Below, one piece after another: positions 35,734 to 45,832 of a DNA stretch of 64,000 nucleotides. The DNA lies in contig CACGLI010000001.1 of assembly GCA_902573865.1 (NCBI GenBank), positions 1 to 64,000 on the forward strand, given 5' to 3'. A program made the position numbers and the translations under genes. The notes under the pieces were generated by a model. That model saw only the letters and a list, made by a program, of their open reading frames with translations. It was not told the DNA's origin and searched no databases. The number at the start of each line of letters is the position of its first letter. Within the stretch, counting starts at the first letter, position 1. This stretch comes from an uncultured Pelagibacteraceae bacterium. Its GTDB lineage: Bacteria > Pseudomonadota > Alphaproteobacteria > Pelagibacterales > Pelagibacteraceae.

Positions 35734-36722
35734 TTTTTTTTCAATTGATTTGCAATTTCCTCAGCAAAATAAGTTATTATTGCTGATGAACCAGCGCGTT
35801 TAAAAGATATCAAACTTTCTTTAATTGACCCATTATTCAATATTTTATTTTTAATACCTAATTTTATTAAACTATATTCACCTGATACTTGATAAGCAAA
35901 CACTGGGATTTTAAAATTATCTTTGATTTTCTTTATAATATCTAAATATAACATTCCAGGTTTTACCATTACAAAATCGGCCCCCTCTTTAATATCTAGA
36001 GCTACCTCTCGTAAAGCTTCATCTGAATTCCTAAAATCCATTTGATAGGATTTCTTGTCACCCTGCAGCAATTTTTTTGATCCTACTGCATCTCTAAATG
36101 GTCCGTAAAAATTTGAAGCGTATTTAACTGCGTATGATAATATCTTAGTGTTAATAAAATTATTTTTTTCCAATGATTTTCTTATAAGACCAATTCTTCC
36201 ATCCATCATGTCAGATGGAGCGATAATATCACAATTATTTTTTGCGTATAATAATGCTTGTTGAATTAAAACTTTTATTGTTTCATCATTTACCACTTTA
36301 TTATTTTTAAGTAGTCCGTCATGACCATGATTTGTAAAAGGATCTAAAGCCACATCACACATTACGCCTATTTCAAAGTTTTTTTTAATAGTTTTAAGTG
36401 CTCTACAGATTAAGTTGTTTTCATTTAAAGCTTCGGATCCAAAAACATCTTTTTTGCTAGGTGATATATATGGAAATAAAGCTACAAGTGGTATCTTAAG
36501 TTTTTCTATACGTTTTATAACTGATCCTAATTTATCTAAAGAGTAGCGATAAACTCCAGGCATAGAATGAATTTTCTCAATTTTATTTTTTCCTTCACAT
36601 ATAAAAATGGGCATTATTAAATCATTAATGGATAAATTGTTTTCACTAATTAATCTTCTCACCCAATCTTCATTTCTTCCTCTTCTAAGACGAGTACTGG
36701 GGTATTTTCCATGAAATTTCAT
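35730..36722 (-). CDS. hemB: Delta-aminolevulinic acid dehydratase (porphobilinogen synthase)
   Basis: 330 residues. Schiff-base lysines are in FVMVKPGMLYLDI and AVKYASNFYGPFRDA. The metal site reads MCDVALDPFTNHGHDG, an Asp-rich rather than Cys-rich site, so the enzyme is probably Mg2+- rather than Zn2+-dependent, as in plants and many alphaproteobacteria. It condenses two ALA molecules in haem synthesis. It is divergent from rpiB over a 76-base AT-rich gap. Confidence 0.96.
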   Translation of the reverse strand: MKFHGKYPSTRLRRGRNEDWVRRLISENNLSINDLIMPIFICEGKNKIEKIHSMPGVYRYSLDKLGSVIKRIEKLKIPLVALFPYISPSKKDVFGSEALNENNLICRALKTIKKNFEIGVMCDVALDPFTNHGHDGLLKNNKVVNDETIKVLIQQALLYAKNNCDIIAPSDMMDGRIGLIRKSLEKNNFINTKILSYAVKYASNFYGPFRDAVGSKKLLQGDKKSYQMDFRNSDEALREVALDIKEGADFVMVKPGMLYLDIIKKIKDNFKIPVFAYQVSGEYSLIKLGIKNKILNNGSIKESLISFKRAGSSAIITYFAEEIANQLKKN

Positions 36723-36798
36723 AAATTTTTATTTATTAAACTTTTTTTTTGAGTTAAATATATTATTATTAAATATTATACAATTAATATAAAAAACT

Positions 36799-37236
36799 TT
36801 GAAATCATTATTTAAAAAAATTTGTATTGCCTCAGACCATGCCGGTTTTGAAATTAAAGAGCTTATAAAAGATGTCTTAATAAACAATGATATTTCAGTA
36901 ATAGATCTAGGCCCCGTAAACAATAATTCAGTAGATTACCCAGATTATGCAAAAAAAGTGAGAAACAGAATCAAAGCAAAAAGAAGTGATATTGGCATTT
37001 TAGTATGTGGGTCAGGAACTGGAATGGCTATTTCAGCCAATAAGAGCAAGGATATCCGGGCAGCAGTGTGCTATAATAGCAAATCAACATATTTGAGTAG
37101 AGCTCATAATAATGCTAATATAATTTGCTTAGGGGCTAGAATGACAAACAAAAAAACAATAATAAATAATGTGAAAATATTTTTAAAAACTAAGTTTGAA
37201 GGTGGAAGACACTTGAAAAGGATTAACAAATTATAA
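36799..37236 (+). CDS. rpiB: Ribose-5-phosphate isomerase B
   Basis: 145 residues from a TTG codon at 36799. No ATG lies near the conserved beginning ([16 protein letters not shown]), so TTG is the best start. The family Cys is in [17 protein letters not shown] near residue 72. It interconverts ribose 5-phosphate and ribulose 5-phosphate. Two bases separate it from glyA, a conserved alphaproteobacterial pairing. The weak start codon suggests modest translation. Confidence 0.9.
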   Translation: MKSLFKKICIASDHAGFEIKELIKDVLINNDISVIDLGPVNNNSVDYPDYAKKVRNRIKAKRSDIGILVCGSGTGMAISANKSKDIRAAVCYNSKSTYLSRAHNNANIICLGARMTNKKTIINNVKIFLKTKFEGGRHLKRINKL

Positions 37237-37237
37237 T

Positions 37238-38542
37238 ATGTCATCTGTAACTAAAATTAAAACCTATTTCTCAAAATTATTTGATAAAGAGTTAAAATCA
37301 AGTGATAAAGAACTTTATGAGTCGATTAAGCTAGAGCATGAAAGACAATCAAAACACATTGAGCTTATTGCTTCAGAAAATATTGTTTCTAAAGCTGTTT
37401 TACAAGCCCAAGGATCAGTTTTAACAAATAAATATGCCGAAGGTTACTCTGGCAAAAGATACTATGGTGGATGCGAGTACGTCGATATTTCTGAAAACTT
37501 AGCAATAGAAAGAGCAAAAAAACTTTTTAATTGTAAATTTGCCAATGTTCAACCTCACTCTGGTGCTCAAGCTAACGGTGCTGTTTATTTAGCACTACTT
37601 AAGCCTGGAGATACAACACTTGCTATGAGCTTAAACTCAGGTGGGCATCTAACTCATGGAGCAAAACCTGCCCAGTCTGGAAAATGGTTTAACGCTATTC
37701 ATTATGAAATCGATAAAAAAAGTGGTCTCATAGATTATAACAGTGTTGAAAAACTTGCTGTTGAACATAAACCTAAATTAATTATTGCTGGTGGAAGTGC
37801 CTATTCAAGAGCAATTGATTTTAAAAAATTTAGAGAGATTGCAGATAAAGTTGATGCTTACTTGTTAGTTGATATGGCACATTTCTCCGGTCTAGTAGCA
37901 GGTGGTGTTTATCCTAACCCTATAGATTTTGCTGATGTAATAACATCTACAACTCACAAAGTCCTGAGAGGTCCAAGAGGAGGAATTATTTTGACAAATA
38001 GAGAAGATCTTTCTAAAAAATTTAACAGTGCAGTTTTTCCCGGTCTCCAAGGTGGTCCTTTGATGCATGTCGTAGCTGCTAAAGCTGTTTGTTTCAAAGA
38101 AGCTTTGAGTGAAGATTTTAAAACTTATTCTAAAAATGTGATCTTGAATGCCAGAGCACTTTCAGACAAATTAATGAAAAATAACTTTAAAATATTTTCT
38201 GGCGGCACTGATACGCATCTAATGCTTGTAGACTTAAGACCATACGGAATAACAGGAAAAGATGCAGAGGCTAGTTTAGGTAGAGCAAATATTACTTGTA
38301 ACAAAAATGGTATTCCTTTTGATACACAAAGCCCTATGATCACATCAGGTATTAGATTAGGAACTCCTGCTGGAACTACTAGAGGTTTTGGAAAAAAAGA
38401 ATTTGAATTAATTGGGGATTTGATCACTAAAACTTTAAAAGGATTGTCCGAAAATTCAGCTGATAACTCAAAAATTGAGAAAGAAGTTCAAAAAGAGGTC
38501 ATTGATCTTTGTGCATCTTTTCCTATATATAGTATTAACTAA
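37238..38542 (+). CDS. glyA: Serine hydroxymethyltransferase
   Basis: 434 residues. The PLP Lys is in [17 protein letters not shown] near residue 245. [21 protein letters not shown] and the [15 protein letters not shown] loop are canonical. A short extra N-terminal segment (about 20 residues) precedes the usual start. It interconverts serine and glycine with tetrahydrofolate and feeds one-carbon units. I see no glycine riboswitch in its two-base upstream gap. Confidence 0.98.
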   Translation: MSSVTKIKTYFSKLFDKELKSSDKELYESIKLEHERQSKHIELIASENIVSKAVLQAQGSVLTNKYAEGYSGKRYYGGCEYVDISENLAIERAKKLFNCKFANVQPHSGAQANGAVYLALLKPGDTTLAMSLNSGGHLTHGAKPAQSGKWFNAIHYEIDKKSGLIDYNSVEKLAVEHKPKLIIAGGSAYSRAIDFKKFREIADKVDAYLLVDMAHFSGLVAGGVYPNPIDFADVITSTTHKVLRGPRGGIILTNREDLSKKFNSAVFPGLQGGPLMHVVAAKAVCFKEALSEDFKTYSKNVILNARALSDKLMKNNFKIFSGGTDTHLMLVDLRPYGITGKDAEASLGRANITCNKNGIPFDTQSPMITSGIRLGTPAGTTRGFGKKEFELIGDLITKTLKGLSENSADNSKIEKEVQKEVIDLCASFPIYSIN

Positions 38543-38555
38543 AATATAAATTACT

Positions 38556-39020
38556 ATGCTTTGTCCCTTTTGTAGAGAAAAAGACACATCAGTTGTAGAC
38601 TCTCGTCCAACAGAAGACGGAACAGCTATTCGAAGAAGAAGATTATGCGGGTGTGAAAGAAAAGAGCGATTTACAACATTTGAAAGAGTTCAATTTCAGG
38701 AATTAACTGTAATAAAAGGATCTAGCAAAAGAGAGCCTTTTGATAGAGATAAAATTTCTAAGTCAATTAGAATCGCAACAAGAAAAAGACCAATAGACAG
38801 TGAAACTATTGAAAAATTTATTTCAAAAATTGTTAGAAATTTAGAGGGTTTGGGCGAAAGTGAGATACCAACTTCCACTATTGGTAAATTTATTATGGAA
38901 GGACTTTCAAATTTAGATCAAGTTGCTTATGTTCGTTTTGCTTCTGTATACAAAAATTTTAAGGAGGCTAAAGATTTTGAACAATTTATTGGCAATTTAG
39001 ATGAGTCAAAATCAAAGTAA
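38556..39020 (+). CDS. nrdR: Transcriptional repressor NrdR
   Basis: 154 residues. A zinc-ribbon DNA-binding part begins MLCPFC, and an ATP-cone domain follows (about 49-140; [17 protein letters not shown]). NrdR represses ribonucleotide reductase genes according to the ATP/dATP state. The second zinc knuckle is atypical: C31-G-C33, then five positions to Arg38, instead of the usual C-x2-C-x2-R. It sits between glyA and ribD, as in many proteobacteria, and overlaps ribD by 20 bases. Confidence 0.93.
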   Translation: MLCPFCREKDTSVVDSRPTEDGTAIRRRRLCGCERKERFTTFERVQFQELTVIKGSSKREPFDRDKISKSIRIATRKRPIDSETIEKFISKIVRNLEGLGESEIPTSTIGKFIMEGLSNLDQVAYVRFASVYKNFKEAKDFEQFIGNLDESKSK

Positions 39021-40077
39021 TTTAATCAAATTAGCGATTGAGAAAGCAAAACAAAATCTTGGAAGCACAGGAGAGAATCCTTCAGTTGGCTGTCTTGTAG
39101 TAAAGAACAATTCGGTTATTTCTTCCGCAATAACCTCTAAAAACGGCAGACCACATGCAGAATTTTTAGCACTTTCAAAAAATAAAAATTTTTATAACGC
39201 TCAACTATATGTATCATTAGAACCTTGCTCACATTATGGTAAAACGCCGCCGTGCACTAATATTATTTTAAAAAAAAAAATTAAGAAAGTTATTTTTCCT
39301 TTTGTTGATAATAATCCAATAACTAGAAGAAAAGCTTTCCATATTTTAAAAAAAAAAAGAATTAAAGTTATTCATTCAAAAAAGAATAACCAATATGAAA
39401 TATATAAGAGTTATTTTAATCAATTTTTAAACAATATACCTTATATTGATGCAAAAATAGCAATTTCAAAAGATCTTTTTACTATTAACAAAAAAAATAG
39501 ATGGATAACAAATATATATTCAAGAAAAAGAGGGCATTTATTAAGATCTAAATATAATTGTATAATTACCAGTTATAAAACAATAAATAAAGATAACCCG
39601 ATGTTTGATTGCCGCATTGAAGGTCTTGAAAATAAATCACCCCATGTAGTTATTTTTGATAGGCATCTCAATTTATCGAAAAATTTAAAAATTATGATAA
39701 ATAAAATACCCAGAAGAAAATTATATATAGTTACTTCTAGTAACGATAAAAATAAAATTAAATACTTTAAAAGAAAAGGTTTTATAATATTATTTTTTAA
39801 ATCTTTGAAAACCGTAGAAGACTATAAGAAAGTTTTGATGTACCTGAAGAATAAAAGTTATCACAGGATACTTCTAGAATCTGGTCTCGGATTATTAAAT
39901 TATTTTTTAAAAAATAATTTCATTAATTCATTATATTTATTTAAATCAAATACTAAATTAAATTCTTATGGTAAAAATAATTATTCTAATAATTTAATTA
40001 AATGTTATAATCGAAGAAAGAAAATAAAAGTCAATCTTTTCGGCGATGAACTTTTTAAACTTACTTTAAAAAAATAA
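39001..40077 (+). CDS. ribD: Bifunctional riboflavin deaminase/reductase
   Basis: 358 residues. The N-terminal deaminase domain has zinc motifs HAEFLAL near residue 50 and [13 protein letters not shown] near residue 75. The C-terminal reductase domain (about 145-358) is strongly lysine/asparagine-rich but keeps [13 protein letters not shown]. It performs the second and third steps after GTP ring opening. Two 11-A runs (39270-39280, 39348-39358) occur in the frame. The one-base overlap with ribE begins a ribD-ribE-ribBX-ribH operon. Confidence 0.94.
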   Translation: MSQNQSNLIKLAIEKAKQNLGSTGENPSVGCLVVKNNSVISSAITSKNGRPHAEFLALSKNKNFYNAQLYVSLEPCSHYGKTPPCTNIILKKKIKKVIFPFVDNNPITRRKAFHILKKKRIKVIHSKKNNQYEIYKSYFNQFLNNIPYIDAKIAISKDLFTINKKNRWITNIYSRKRGHLLRSKYNCIITSYKTINKDNPMFDCRIEGLENKSPHVVIFDRHLNLSKNLKIMINKIPRRKLYIVTSSNDKNKIKYFKRKGFIILFFKSLKTVEDYKKVLMYLKNKSYHRILLESGLGLLNYFLKNNFINSLYLFKSNTKLNSYGKNNYSNNLIKCYNRRKKIKVNLFGDELFKLTLKK

Positions 40078-40661
40078 TGTTTAACGGAATAATTTATAAT
40101 ACTGGTAAAATAAAACAAATATTTAGGACTAAAAATAGTATGATTATTGGTTTAAGAACAGGCTTTAAACTAAATCAAAAAGATTTAGGATCATCTATTT
40201 CATGTAACGGTGTTTGTCTGACCCTTACAAAAATTAAAAATAAATTATTATTTTTTTACTTATCCTCTGAAACTTTAAGTAGAAGTAATTTTTTAAGGGT
40301 TAAAAAAAATGATATCATAAATCTGGAAAAATCAATTAAACATGGTGATTTAATCTCAGGCCATTATAGCTTTGGTCATATTGATTGTTGCGGAAAAATA
40401 AAAAAAATTATTAAAATTGGTCAAACATGGACCGTTGAAATTATGTTAAGAAAAGATATTTTAAAAAAATTAGTCGATAAGGGATCTATTACTATAAATG
40501 GAGTTTCTTTAACTATTTCAAAAGTAAAAATAAAAAGTATCATATTAACAATTATTCCACACACTTTAAAAATGACGAATTTAATTTATTTAAAGAAAAA
40601 CGATTTAGTAAATATAGAAATTGATATGTTAAGTAAATATATTTCAAAATATTTTAAATAA
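40077..40661 (+). CDS. ribE: Riboflavin synthase alpha chain
   Basis: 194 residues with two lumazine-binding barrels. The first starts [12 protein letters not shown] and includes ISCNGVCLT; the second has GHIDCCGKI and SITINGVSLTISK. It dismutates two 6,7-dimethyl-8-ribityllumazine molecules to riboflavin. It overlaps ribD by one base and lies two bases before ribBX. Confidence 0.95.
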   Translation: MFNGIIYNTGKIKQIFRTKNSMIIGLRTGFKLNQKDLGSSISCNGVCLTLTKIKNKLLFFYLSSETLSRSNFLRVKKNDIINLEKSIKHGDLISGHYSFGHIDCCGKIKKIIKIGQTWTVEIMLRKDILKKLVDKGSITINGVSLTISKVKIKSIILTIIPHTLKMTNLIYLKKNDLVNIEIDMLSKYISKYFK

Positions 40662-40663
40662 AA

Positions 40664-41734
40664 ATGAAAAATAATTTTTTATCTCCGATCAAAGATATTA
40701 TAAAAGATGCAAAACTAGGAAAACTATTTATTCTTGTTGATGATAAAAATAGAGAAAACGAGGGTGATTTAGTAGTAGCAGCATCAAAATGTAATTATAA
40801 AAAGATTAATTTCATGATAACCCACGGCAGAGGTCTTGTTTGTTTAGCTTTAACAAAAAAAAAAGTAAATGAATTAGGGCTTCCATTAATGTCTTCGGTA
40901 AATAAATCGAGAATGCAAACTGCATTTACAGTTTCCATAGAGTCAAAAAAAGGTATTACAACTGGTATTTCTGCGTTTGATAGAGCGAAAACGATTAAAA
41001 CAGCGATCAATATTAAGGCTAAAAAAAGTGATATAGTTTCCCCTGGCCATGTTTTTCCATTAGTTTCAAGAAATGGGGGTGTTTTGGAAAGAGCAGGACA
41101 TACAGAAGCATCAGTAGACATAGTTAAATTAGCTAAATTAAATCCTAGTGCTGTAATTTGTGAAGTAATGAATCAAGATGGGAGAATGGCTAGAATAAAA
41201 GACCTTATTAAATTCTCAAAAAAACATAATATTAAGATTGCTAGTATATCAGACTTAATAGCATACAGATTTAAAAATGAAAAACTTATTACTAATACAC
41301 TCAATTCGAAATTTCATACAAAAGAATTTAAAAATTGTGAGATTAAAACCTATAAAAATAACTTTAACAATTTAAATAGCGTAGTTATAAAGAAAGGAAA
41401 TTTAAATAAGTCGTCTGTCGTACCAGTAAGGGTTTTATCAACCAACTTAAATAAAAAAAATTTTATTAATGAGACAAAAATAAAGAAAAGTTTAAAATTT
41501 TTGAATAAAAATAACAAATTTGTTTTAATTCTTATACAGGATAAGAAATCAATCAAAGAGAAAATTGTTGAAGAAACTACTAAAAGTAACATCCTAAGAT
41601 ATTACGGATTTGGCGCGCAAATTATTAAAAATCTTGGACTTAAGAAAATTATTCTAGTATCTAGCTCATTAAAAAAGATTATAGGATTAGAAGGTTTTGG
41701 TATAAAAATTATTAAACAAAAAATATTAAAATGA
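40664..41734 (+). CDS. ribB: DHBP synthase fused to a degenerate GTP cyclohydrolase II domain (RibBX)
   Basis: 356 residues. RibB (1-205) is intact: LVDDKNRENEGDLVVAA, TAFTVSIESKKGITTGISAFDRA and GHTEASVDIVKLA. The C-terminal 150 residues align with RibA only near the end (LRYYGFGAQIIKNLGLKKI). They lack the zinc cysteines (CDCG motif) and the QEGRGI catalytic region. Such RibBX hybrids, without cyclohydrolase activity, are described in Proteobacteria. It supplies the four-carbon unit for ribH; a separate RibA is expected elsewhere. Confidence 0.92.
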   Translation: MKNNFLSPIKDIIKDAKLGKLFILVDDKNRENEGDLVVAASKCNYKKINFMITHGRGLVCLALTKKKVNELGLPLMSSVNKSRMQTAFTVSIESKKGITTGISAFDRAKTIKTAINIKAKKSDIVSPGHVFPLVSRNGGVLERAGHTEASVDIVKLAKLNPSAVICEVMNQDGRMARIKDLIKFSKKHNIKIASISDLIAYRFKNEKLITNTLNSKFHTKEFKNCEIKTYKNNFNNLNSVVIKKGNLNKSSVVPVRVLSTNLNKKNFINETKIKKSLKFLNKNNKFVLILIQDKKSIKEKIVEETTKSNILRYYGFGAQIIKNLGLKKIILVSSSLKKIIGLEGFGIKIIKQKILK

Positions 41735-42120
41735 AAAAAAAGAAAATTCTTATTGTAGCTTCTAAATATTATTCAAATATAATTGATTTAAAGTTGAAAA
41801 TTGTATGTAATTTGTTAAAGAAAAATAGAATATCTTATAATGTTATTAAAGTTTCTGGTTCATTCGAAATACCTCTTGCAATCTCCAAAAACATCAAAAA
41901 ATTCGATGGTTTCATTGCATTAGGCTGTATAATAAAAGGTCAAACCGCACATAATCAATTGATATCTCAAGCAATATTCAATGGTTTAATAAATCTAATG
42001 ATTAAAAATAATAAACCAATAGCCAACGCCATTTTGACAACAGACTCAACAAGTCAAGCAAAACAACGAATTAAGAAAAAGTCGTTGGAGGCTCTTAAAG
42101 CAATTAAAAGTTTTTTATAA
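41731..42120 (+). CDS. ribH: 6,7-dimethyl-8-ribityllumazine synthase
   Basis: 129 residues, shorter than the usual 150-160 because the N terminus is trimmed. KVSGSFEIPLAISK and ALGCIIKGQTAHNQ contain the active-site loop and catalytic His region, and ILTTDSTSQAKQR follows. It condenses the RibB and RibD products. It overlaps ribBX by four bases and precedes nusB, the usual ribH-nusB order. Confidence 0.93.
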   Translation: MKKKKILIVASKYYSNIIDLKLKIVCNLLKKNRISYNVIKVSGSFEIPLAISKNIKKFDGFIALGCIIKGQTAHNQLISQAIFNGLINLMIKNNKPIANAILTTDSTSQAKQRIKKKSLEALKAIKSFL

Positions 42121-42124
42121 CACT

Positions 42125-42517
42125 ATGGCAAACAATAAGATTGTTACACCCCGAGTGAAAATTATTCAAAATTTATATTCTAAAAAATCAAACCCAGATA
42201 TTTCTATAAAATATAACAAAAACCAGTTTAAAAAGTTTATCAAAGATGTCACAGAAGGAACAATAGAACGAGAAGAACTAATCGATGAAATTATAGAAAC
42301 GAACCTTAAAGATGATATTAATATGAATAAAACTGACAAAATACTCTTGATAATTATACGAGCGGCAATATTTGAGCTTTTATTTAAACATAATAACAAA
42401 ATTAGTGTAATAATTAGTGAATATTTGAAAACTGCAGAGTTATTTCTCGAAAAAGGAAAAATAGCTTATTTAAATGCTATTCTGGACAAAATTTCTAAAA
42501 TTCTTAGAAAAAGTTAA
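42125..42517 (+). CDS. nusB: Transcription antitermination factor NusB
   Basis: 130 residues, all-helical, basic N terminus. The C-terminal half carries the recognisable [11 protein letters not shown], then [29 protein letters not shown]. NusB binds boxA RNA with S10 in rRNA antitermination. Position after ribH supports the call, since the sequence is divergent. Confidence 0.9.
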   Translation: MANNKIVTPRVKIIQNLYSKKSNPDISIKYNKNQFKKFIKDVTEGTIEREELIDEIIETNLKDDINMNKTDKILLIIIRAAIFELLFKHNNKISVIISEYLKTAELFLEKGKIAYLNAILDKISKILRKS

Positions 42518-42597
42518 TATTTTTGTTATTTGTTCGAAAATTTTGTAAGTTTTACTTGCGTTTCATTTATTATTTTGGCAATTATCTTTTTTTTATT

Positions 42598-44700
42598 ATG
42601 AATACTTCATTAGAACTTTTATATTTAATCATATTTACAGGTATTTTAGCGGTTGCTTATAGCTATATACTTTCTGGTCAAATTTTATCTTCAAATAATG
42701 GAAATGCTAAAATGCAGGAAATTGCAACAGCTATCCAAATTGGAGCGAAAGCTTATTTAAATAGGCAATATAAAACTATTGCTGTTGTTGGTTTCATAGT
42801 TCTTGTTATTGTAAGTTATTTTTTTAACATTCTTGTTGGACTTGGATATTTATTGGGAGCAACTTTATCAGGTGTTGCTGGCTATGTAGGAATGCTTATT
42901 TCTGTTGAAGCAAATGTAAGAACTGCAGAGGCCTCTAGAAAAAATTTACAGTCTGGTTTGTCTATAGCCTTTAAATCTGGAGCTATTACTGGTCTATTAG
43001 TTGCTGGTTTAGCATTATTAGCTATTTCAATTTACTATTTAATTTTAATTAATCTAAATGCGGGAGATCGCGAAATTATCAATGCATTAGTTGCGTTAGG
43101 ATTCGGTGCTTCTTTAATATCGATTTTTGCTAGATTGGGTGGTGGTATTTTTACAAAAGGAGCCGATGTAGGAGCTGATTTAGTTGGAAAAGTTGAAGCG
43201 GGTATACCAGAAGATGATCCAAGAAACCCAGCTGTTATCGCAGATAATGTTGGTGACAATGTTGGCGATTGCGCAGGTATGGCAGCAGATTTATTTGAAA
43301 CTTATGCTGTTACGATAGTTGCAACTATGGTGTTAGCTTCAATCTTCTTTCCTAATGACTCTAATATGATGATATATCCTTTAGCGATAGGGGGATCATG
43401 TATAATTACATCAATAATTGGGACTTGGTTTGTAAGATTAGGCAAAAGTCAAAATATTATGGGAGCATTATATAAAGGCTTTATTGCAACAGCAGTTTTG
43501 TCATTATTAATTCTTTACCCAATAACAGACTCTTCTATAGGATTAGAAAAAAATTATAGTTTAAACAATACCTCTTTTAACGGATTAGATTTATACATTT
43601 GTGCAATAGCAGGTTTAGTTGTTACCGGTTTAATAATTTGGGTAACTGAGTATTATACTGGTACAAATTATCGTCCTGTTAAAAGTGTAGCGAAATCATC
43701 TACAACGGGTCATGGAACTAATGTAATTCAAGGGTTAGCGATATCTCTTGAAGCCACGGCTCTACCGGCAATCATTATTGTGATTGGCATACTTTATACA
43801 AATCATTTAGCTGGTTTATACGGTATAGCAATTGCAGTTACTTCGATGCTTGCATTAACTGGTATGGTTGTTGCACTTGATGCTTATGGACCTGTAACTG
43901 ATAACGCCGGTGGGATAGCAGAAATGTCAAAACTTCCAAAAAATGTAAGAAAAACTACAGATGCATTAGATGCAGTAGGAAACACAACCAAAGCTGTCAC
44001 CAAAGGATATGCTATTGGCTCTGCTGGTTTAGGTGCTTTAGTATTATTCGCTGCTTACACGGAAGATATAAAATATTATTCTAAAGATAGTACATCATCT
44101 TTGTATGGTTTAGTGGTTGACTTTGATTTATCAAATCCATTTGTTGTAGTTGGGTTATTATTAGGAGGTTTGTTACCTTATCTTTTTGGGTCTATGGGAA
44201 TGCAAGCGGTCGGTAGAGCAGGAGGTGCTGTTGTTTTAGAAGTAAGGCGTCAATTCAAAAAAATTCCAGGTATTATGAAAGGTAAAAGAAAACCAGACTA
44301 TGGAAGATTAGTTGATTTGTTAACAAAGGCTGCAATTAAAGAAATGGTTATTCCATCTCTTTTACCAGTTTTATCACCTATAGTACTTTATTTCATAATT
44401 TTTTCTATTGGTGGAAAAGTAGCTGCTCTATCAGCTTTAGGAGCTATGTTATTAGGAGTAATCGTAACAGGTTTATTTGTTGCAATCTCAATGACAGCTG
44501 GGGGTGGTGCATGGGATAACGCGAAAAAATATATAGAGGACGGTAACTTTGGTGGAAAAGGTTCAGAGGCACACAAAGCAGCAGTCACTGGTGATACAGT
44601 AGGAGATCCTTATAAAGATACAGCTGGTCCAGCAGTTAATCCAATGATTAAAATCACAAATATTGTAGCTCTATTATTGCTCTCAGTAATTGCTCACTAA
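42598..44700 (+). CDS. hppA: Proton-pumping membrane pyrophosphatase, K+-independent type
   Basis: 700 residues from the ATG at 42598. The frame is open upstream to 42523, but the extra residues are not family-like. About sixteen membrane helices; the pyrophosphate site is [20 protein letters not shown] with [19 protein letters not shown]. The motif [14 protein letters not shown] has Lys where K+-dependent enzymes have Ala, so it should be K+-independent and H+-pumping. It stores energy from biosynthetic pyrophosphate as proton-motive force. The end overlaps bamE by four bases, convergently. Confidence 0.96.
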   Translation: MNTSLELLYLIIFTGILAVAYSYILSGQILSSNNGNAKMQEIATAIQIGAKAYLNRQYKTIAVVGFIVLVIVSYFFNILVGLGYLLGATLSGVAGYVGMLISVEANVRTAEASRKNLQSGLSIAFKSGAITGLLVAGLALLAISIYYLILINLNAGDREIINALVALGFGASLISIFARLGGGIFTKGADVGADLVGKVEAGIPEDDPRNPAVIADNVGDNVGDCAGMAADLFETYAVTIVATMVLASIFFPNDSNMMIYPLAIGGSCIITSIIGTWFVRLGKSQNIMGALYKGFIATAVLSLLILYPITDSSIGLEKNYSLNNTSFNGLDLYICAIAGLVVTGLIIWVTEYYTGTNYRPVKSVAKSSTTGHGTNVIQGLAISLEATALPAIIIVIGILYTNHLAGLYGIAIAVTSMLALTGMVVALDAYGPVTDNAGGIAEMSKLPKNVRKTTDALDAVGNTTKAVTKGYAIGSAGLGALVLFAAYTEDIKYYSKDSTSSLYGLVVDFDLSNPFVVVGLLLGGLLPYLFGSMGMQAVGRAGGAVVLEVRRQFKKIPGIMKGKRKPDYGRLVDLLTKAAIKEMVIPSLLPVLSPIVLYFIIFSIGGKVAALSALGAMLLGVIVTGLFVAISMTAGGGAWDNAKKYIEDGNFGGKGSEAHKAAVTGDTVGDPYKDTAGPAVNPMIKITNIVALLLLSVIAH

Positions 44701-45146
44701 AATTTGTTTTTTCCGTACATTTTTTGCCTAATACTTCCGAGGAATCTATTAACAAAGCTTTTTTGATTTCTTATATTAGGAGTAACTTTTTTAGTAAATT
44801 TTAAATTTTTCATGTCTGCTTTATTGAGAAATTCTTTTTTTTTTAGAATTCCTCTTTCATTGAAGGTCAATACTACTACATTGTTATCTTTAAGAACTTG
44901 TTGACCAAATTTGTGAAGATTTCCTTTTCCTATAGTTCTTTCAAAATAATACCAGGTATTATCATTATCCAGAGATTTTGAGTGTGGATAGCCTAATAGA
45001 GTTCTAGTATCGTTGATATTGGTGAAATCTACTTTAAGTAAGTTATATCTGTTTTCTAGATAATTAATTCCATGATTTTTTGTGCTCTTTTTTATTTGAC
45101 AATTTTGTAATAATAATAAAATTAAAGATATATATATAATTTTCAT
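44697..45146 (-). CDS. bamE: Outer membrane assembly lipoprotein BamE (SmpA/OmlA)
   Basis: 149 residues from the ATG at 45146, chosen because it gives a clean lipoprotein signal ([16 protein letters not shown], lipidated Cys16); an upstream in-frame start at 45170 is unlikely. The core has [16 protein letters not shown] and [10 protein letters not shown], the BamE fold pattern. It would join the BAM complex inserting beta-barrel proteins. The start codon abuts that of the divergent chaperone gene, with no base between. Confidence 0.85.
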   Translation of the reverse strand: MKIIYISLILLLLQNCQIKKSTKNHGINYLENRYNLLKVDFTNINDTRTLLGYPHSKSLDNDNTWYYFERTIGKGNLHKFGQQVLKDNNVVVLTFNERGILKKKEFLNKADMKNLKFTKKVTPNIRNQKSFVNRFLGSIRQKMYGKNKF

Positions 45147-45665
45147 ATGTTTAGTTTCTATAAAACACACTATACCGAACTTTATACCACAATAGCAAAT
45201 CTTTCTCGAGAAAAAATGTTTTACGACGCTTTAAAACTAGATGACAAGCTGGAAACTCGTATTTATCTTATTTTTATACATTTTTCATTAGTCTTTAACA
45301 TATTGAAGAAAAAAAATATTTCTAAAAAAATAACACAGGATATTTTCGATAATTTATTCCAAAATATTGAATACCATTTTAGAGAACTAGGAATGGGCGA
45401 TGTCTCAGTAAACAAAAAAATGAAGGACTTAAATAGAATATTTTACGATATTCTTTTAAAAATTCAAAATCTTGACGATGGTAATAAATCTGGAATTAAT
45501 ATAAGTATAGTAAATAAGTATTTAATTATTAATTCAGAATTGCTAACAAATAATGATGTTTTAAAGAAATATTTTGAAGATTTCTATAATTTCTGCTTTA
45601 ATTTAGACAGTAAAGATATTATAAAAGGTAAAATTAACTATAAATACAAATATGGCCGTACCTAA
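45147..45665 (+). CDS. Ubiquinol-cytochrome c chaperone (CBP3-like) family protein
   Basis: 172 residues. The conserved core [34 protein letters not shown] (about 71-105) matches the CBP3/UQCC1 family. It begins like other bacterial members (MFSFYK..., Tyr- and Leu-rich). CBP3 assists cytochrome b and bc1 complex assembly in mitochondria; the bacterial role is inferred. It is divergent from bamE, a pairing typical of alphaproteobacteria. The rpmF start lies 14 bases inside its end. Confidence 0.8.
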   Translation: MFSFYKTHYTELYTTIANLSREKMFYDALKLDDKLETRIYLIFIHFSLVFNILKKKNISKKITQDIFDNLFQNIEYHFRELGMGDVSVNKKMKDLNRIFYDILLKIQNLDDGNKSGINISIVNKYLIINSELLTNNDVLKKYFEDFYNFCFNLDSKDIIKGKINYKYKYGRT

Positions 45666-45825
45666 ACGTAAAACCACCGTATCGAAAAGAAATAAACGAA
45701 GATCACATCATAGAATAAAAAGTGTGAATATCATAGAAGATAAAAAAAGTGGTGAATATAAATTATCTCATCATATTGATCTTAAGACCGGCTTTTACAA
45801 AGGCAAAAAAATCTTAGATATTTAA
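45652..45825 (+). CDS. rpmF: 50S ribosomal protein L32
   Basis: 57 residues. It begins [20 protein letters not shown], the unmistakable L32 N terminus, and ends [13 protein letters not shown]. It belongs to the large subunit near the peptidyltransferase/E-site region. The ATG lies inside the chaperone gene. The usual DUF177 (YceD) gene ahead of rpmF/plsX is not present. plsX follows after seven bases, so membrane lipid and ribosome synthesis share a transcript. Confidence 0.97.
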   Translation: MAVPKRKTTVSKRNKRRSHHRIKSVNIIEDKKSGEYKLSHHIDLKTGFYKGKKILDI

Positions 45826-45832
45826 TTAGATT

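Noticed and set aside
36723-36798. Small RNA or riboswitch in the hemB-rpiB gap
   Set aside because: 76 bases of almost pure A/T without stable stems or known motifs; only divergent promoters are expected here.
42523-42597. N-terminal extension of hppA (25 residues)
   Set aside because: The residues do not resemble the family start and the downstream ATG at 42598 begins directly before the first conserved helix; the stretch is more likely the leader.
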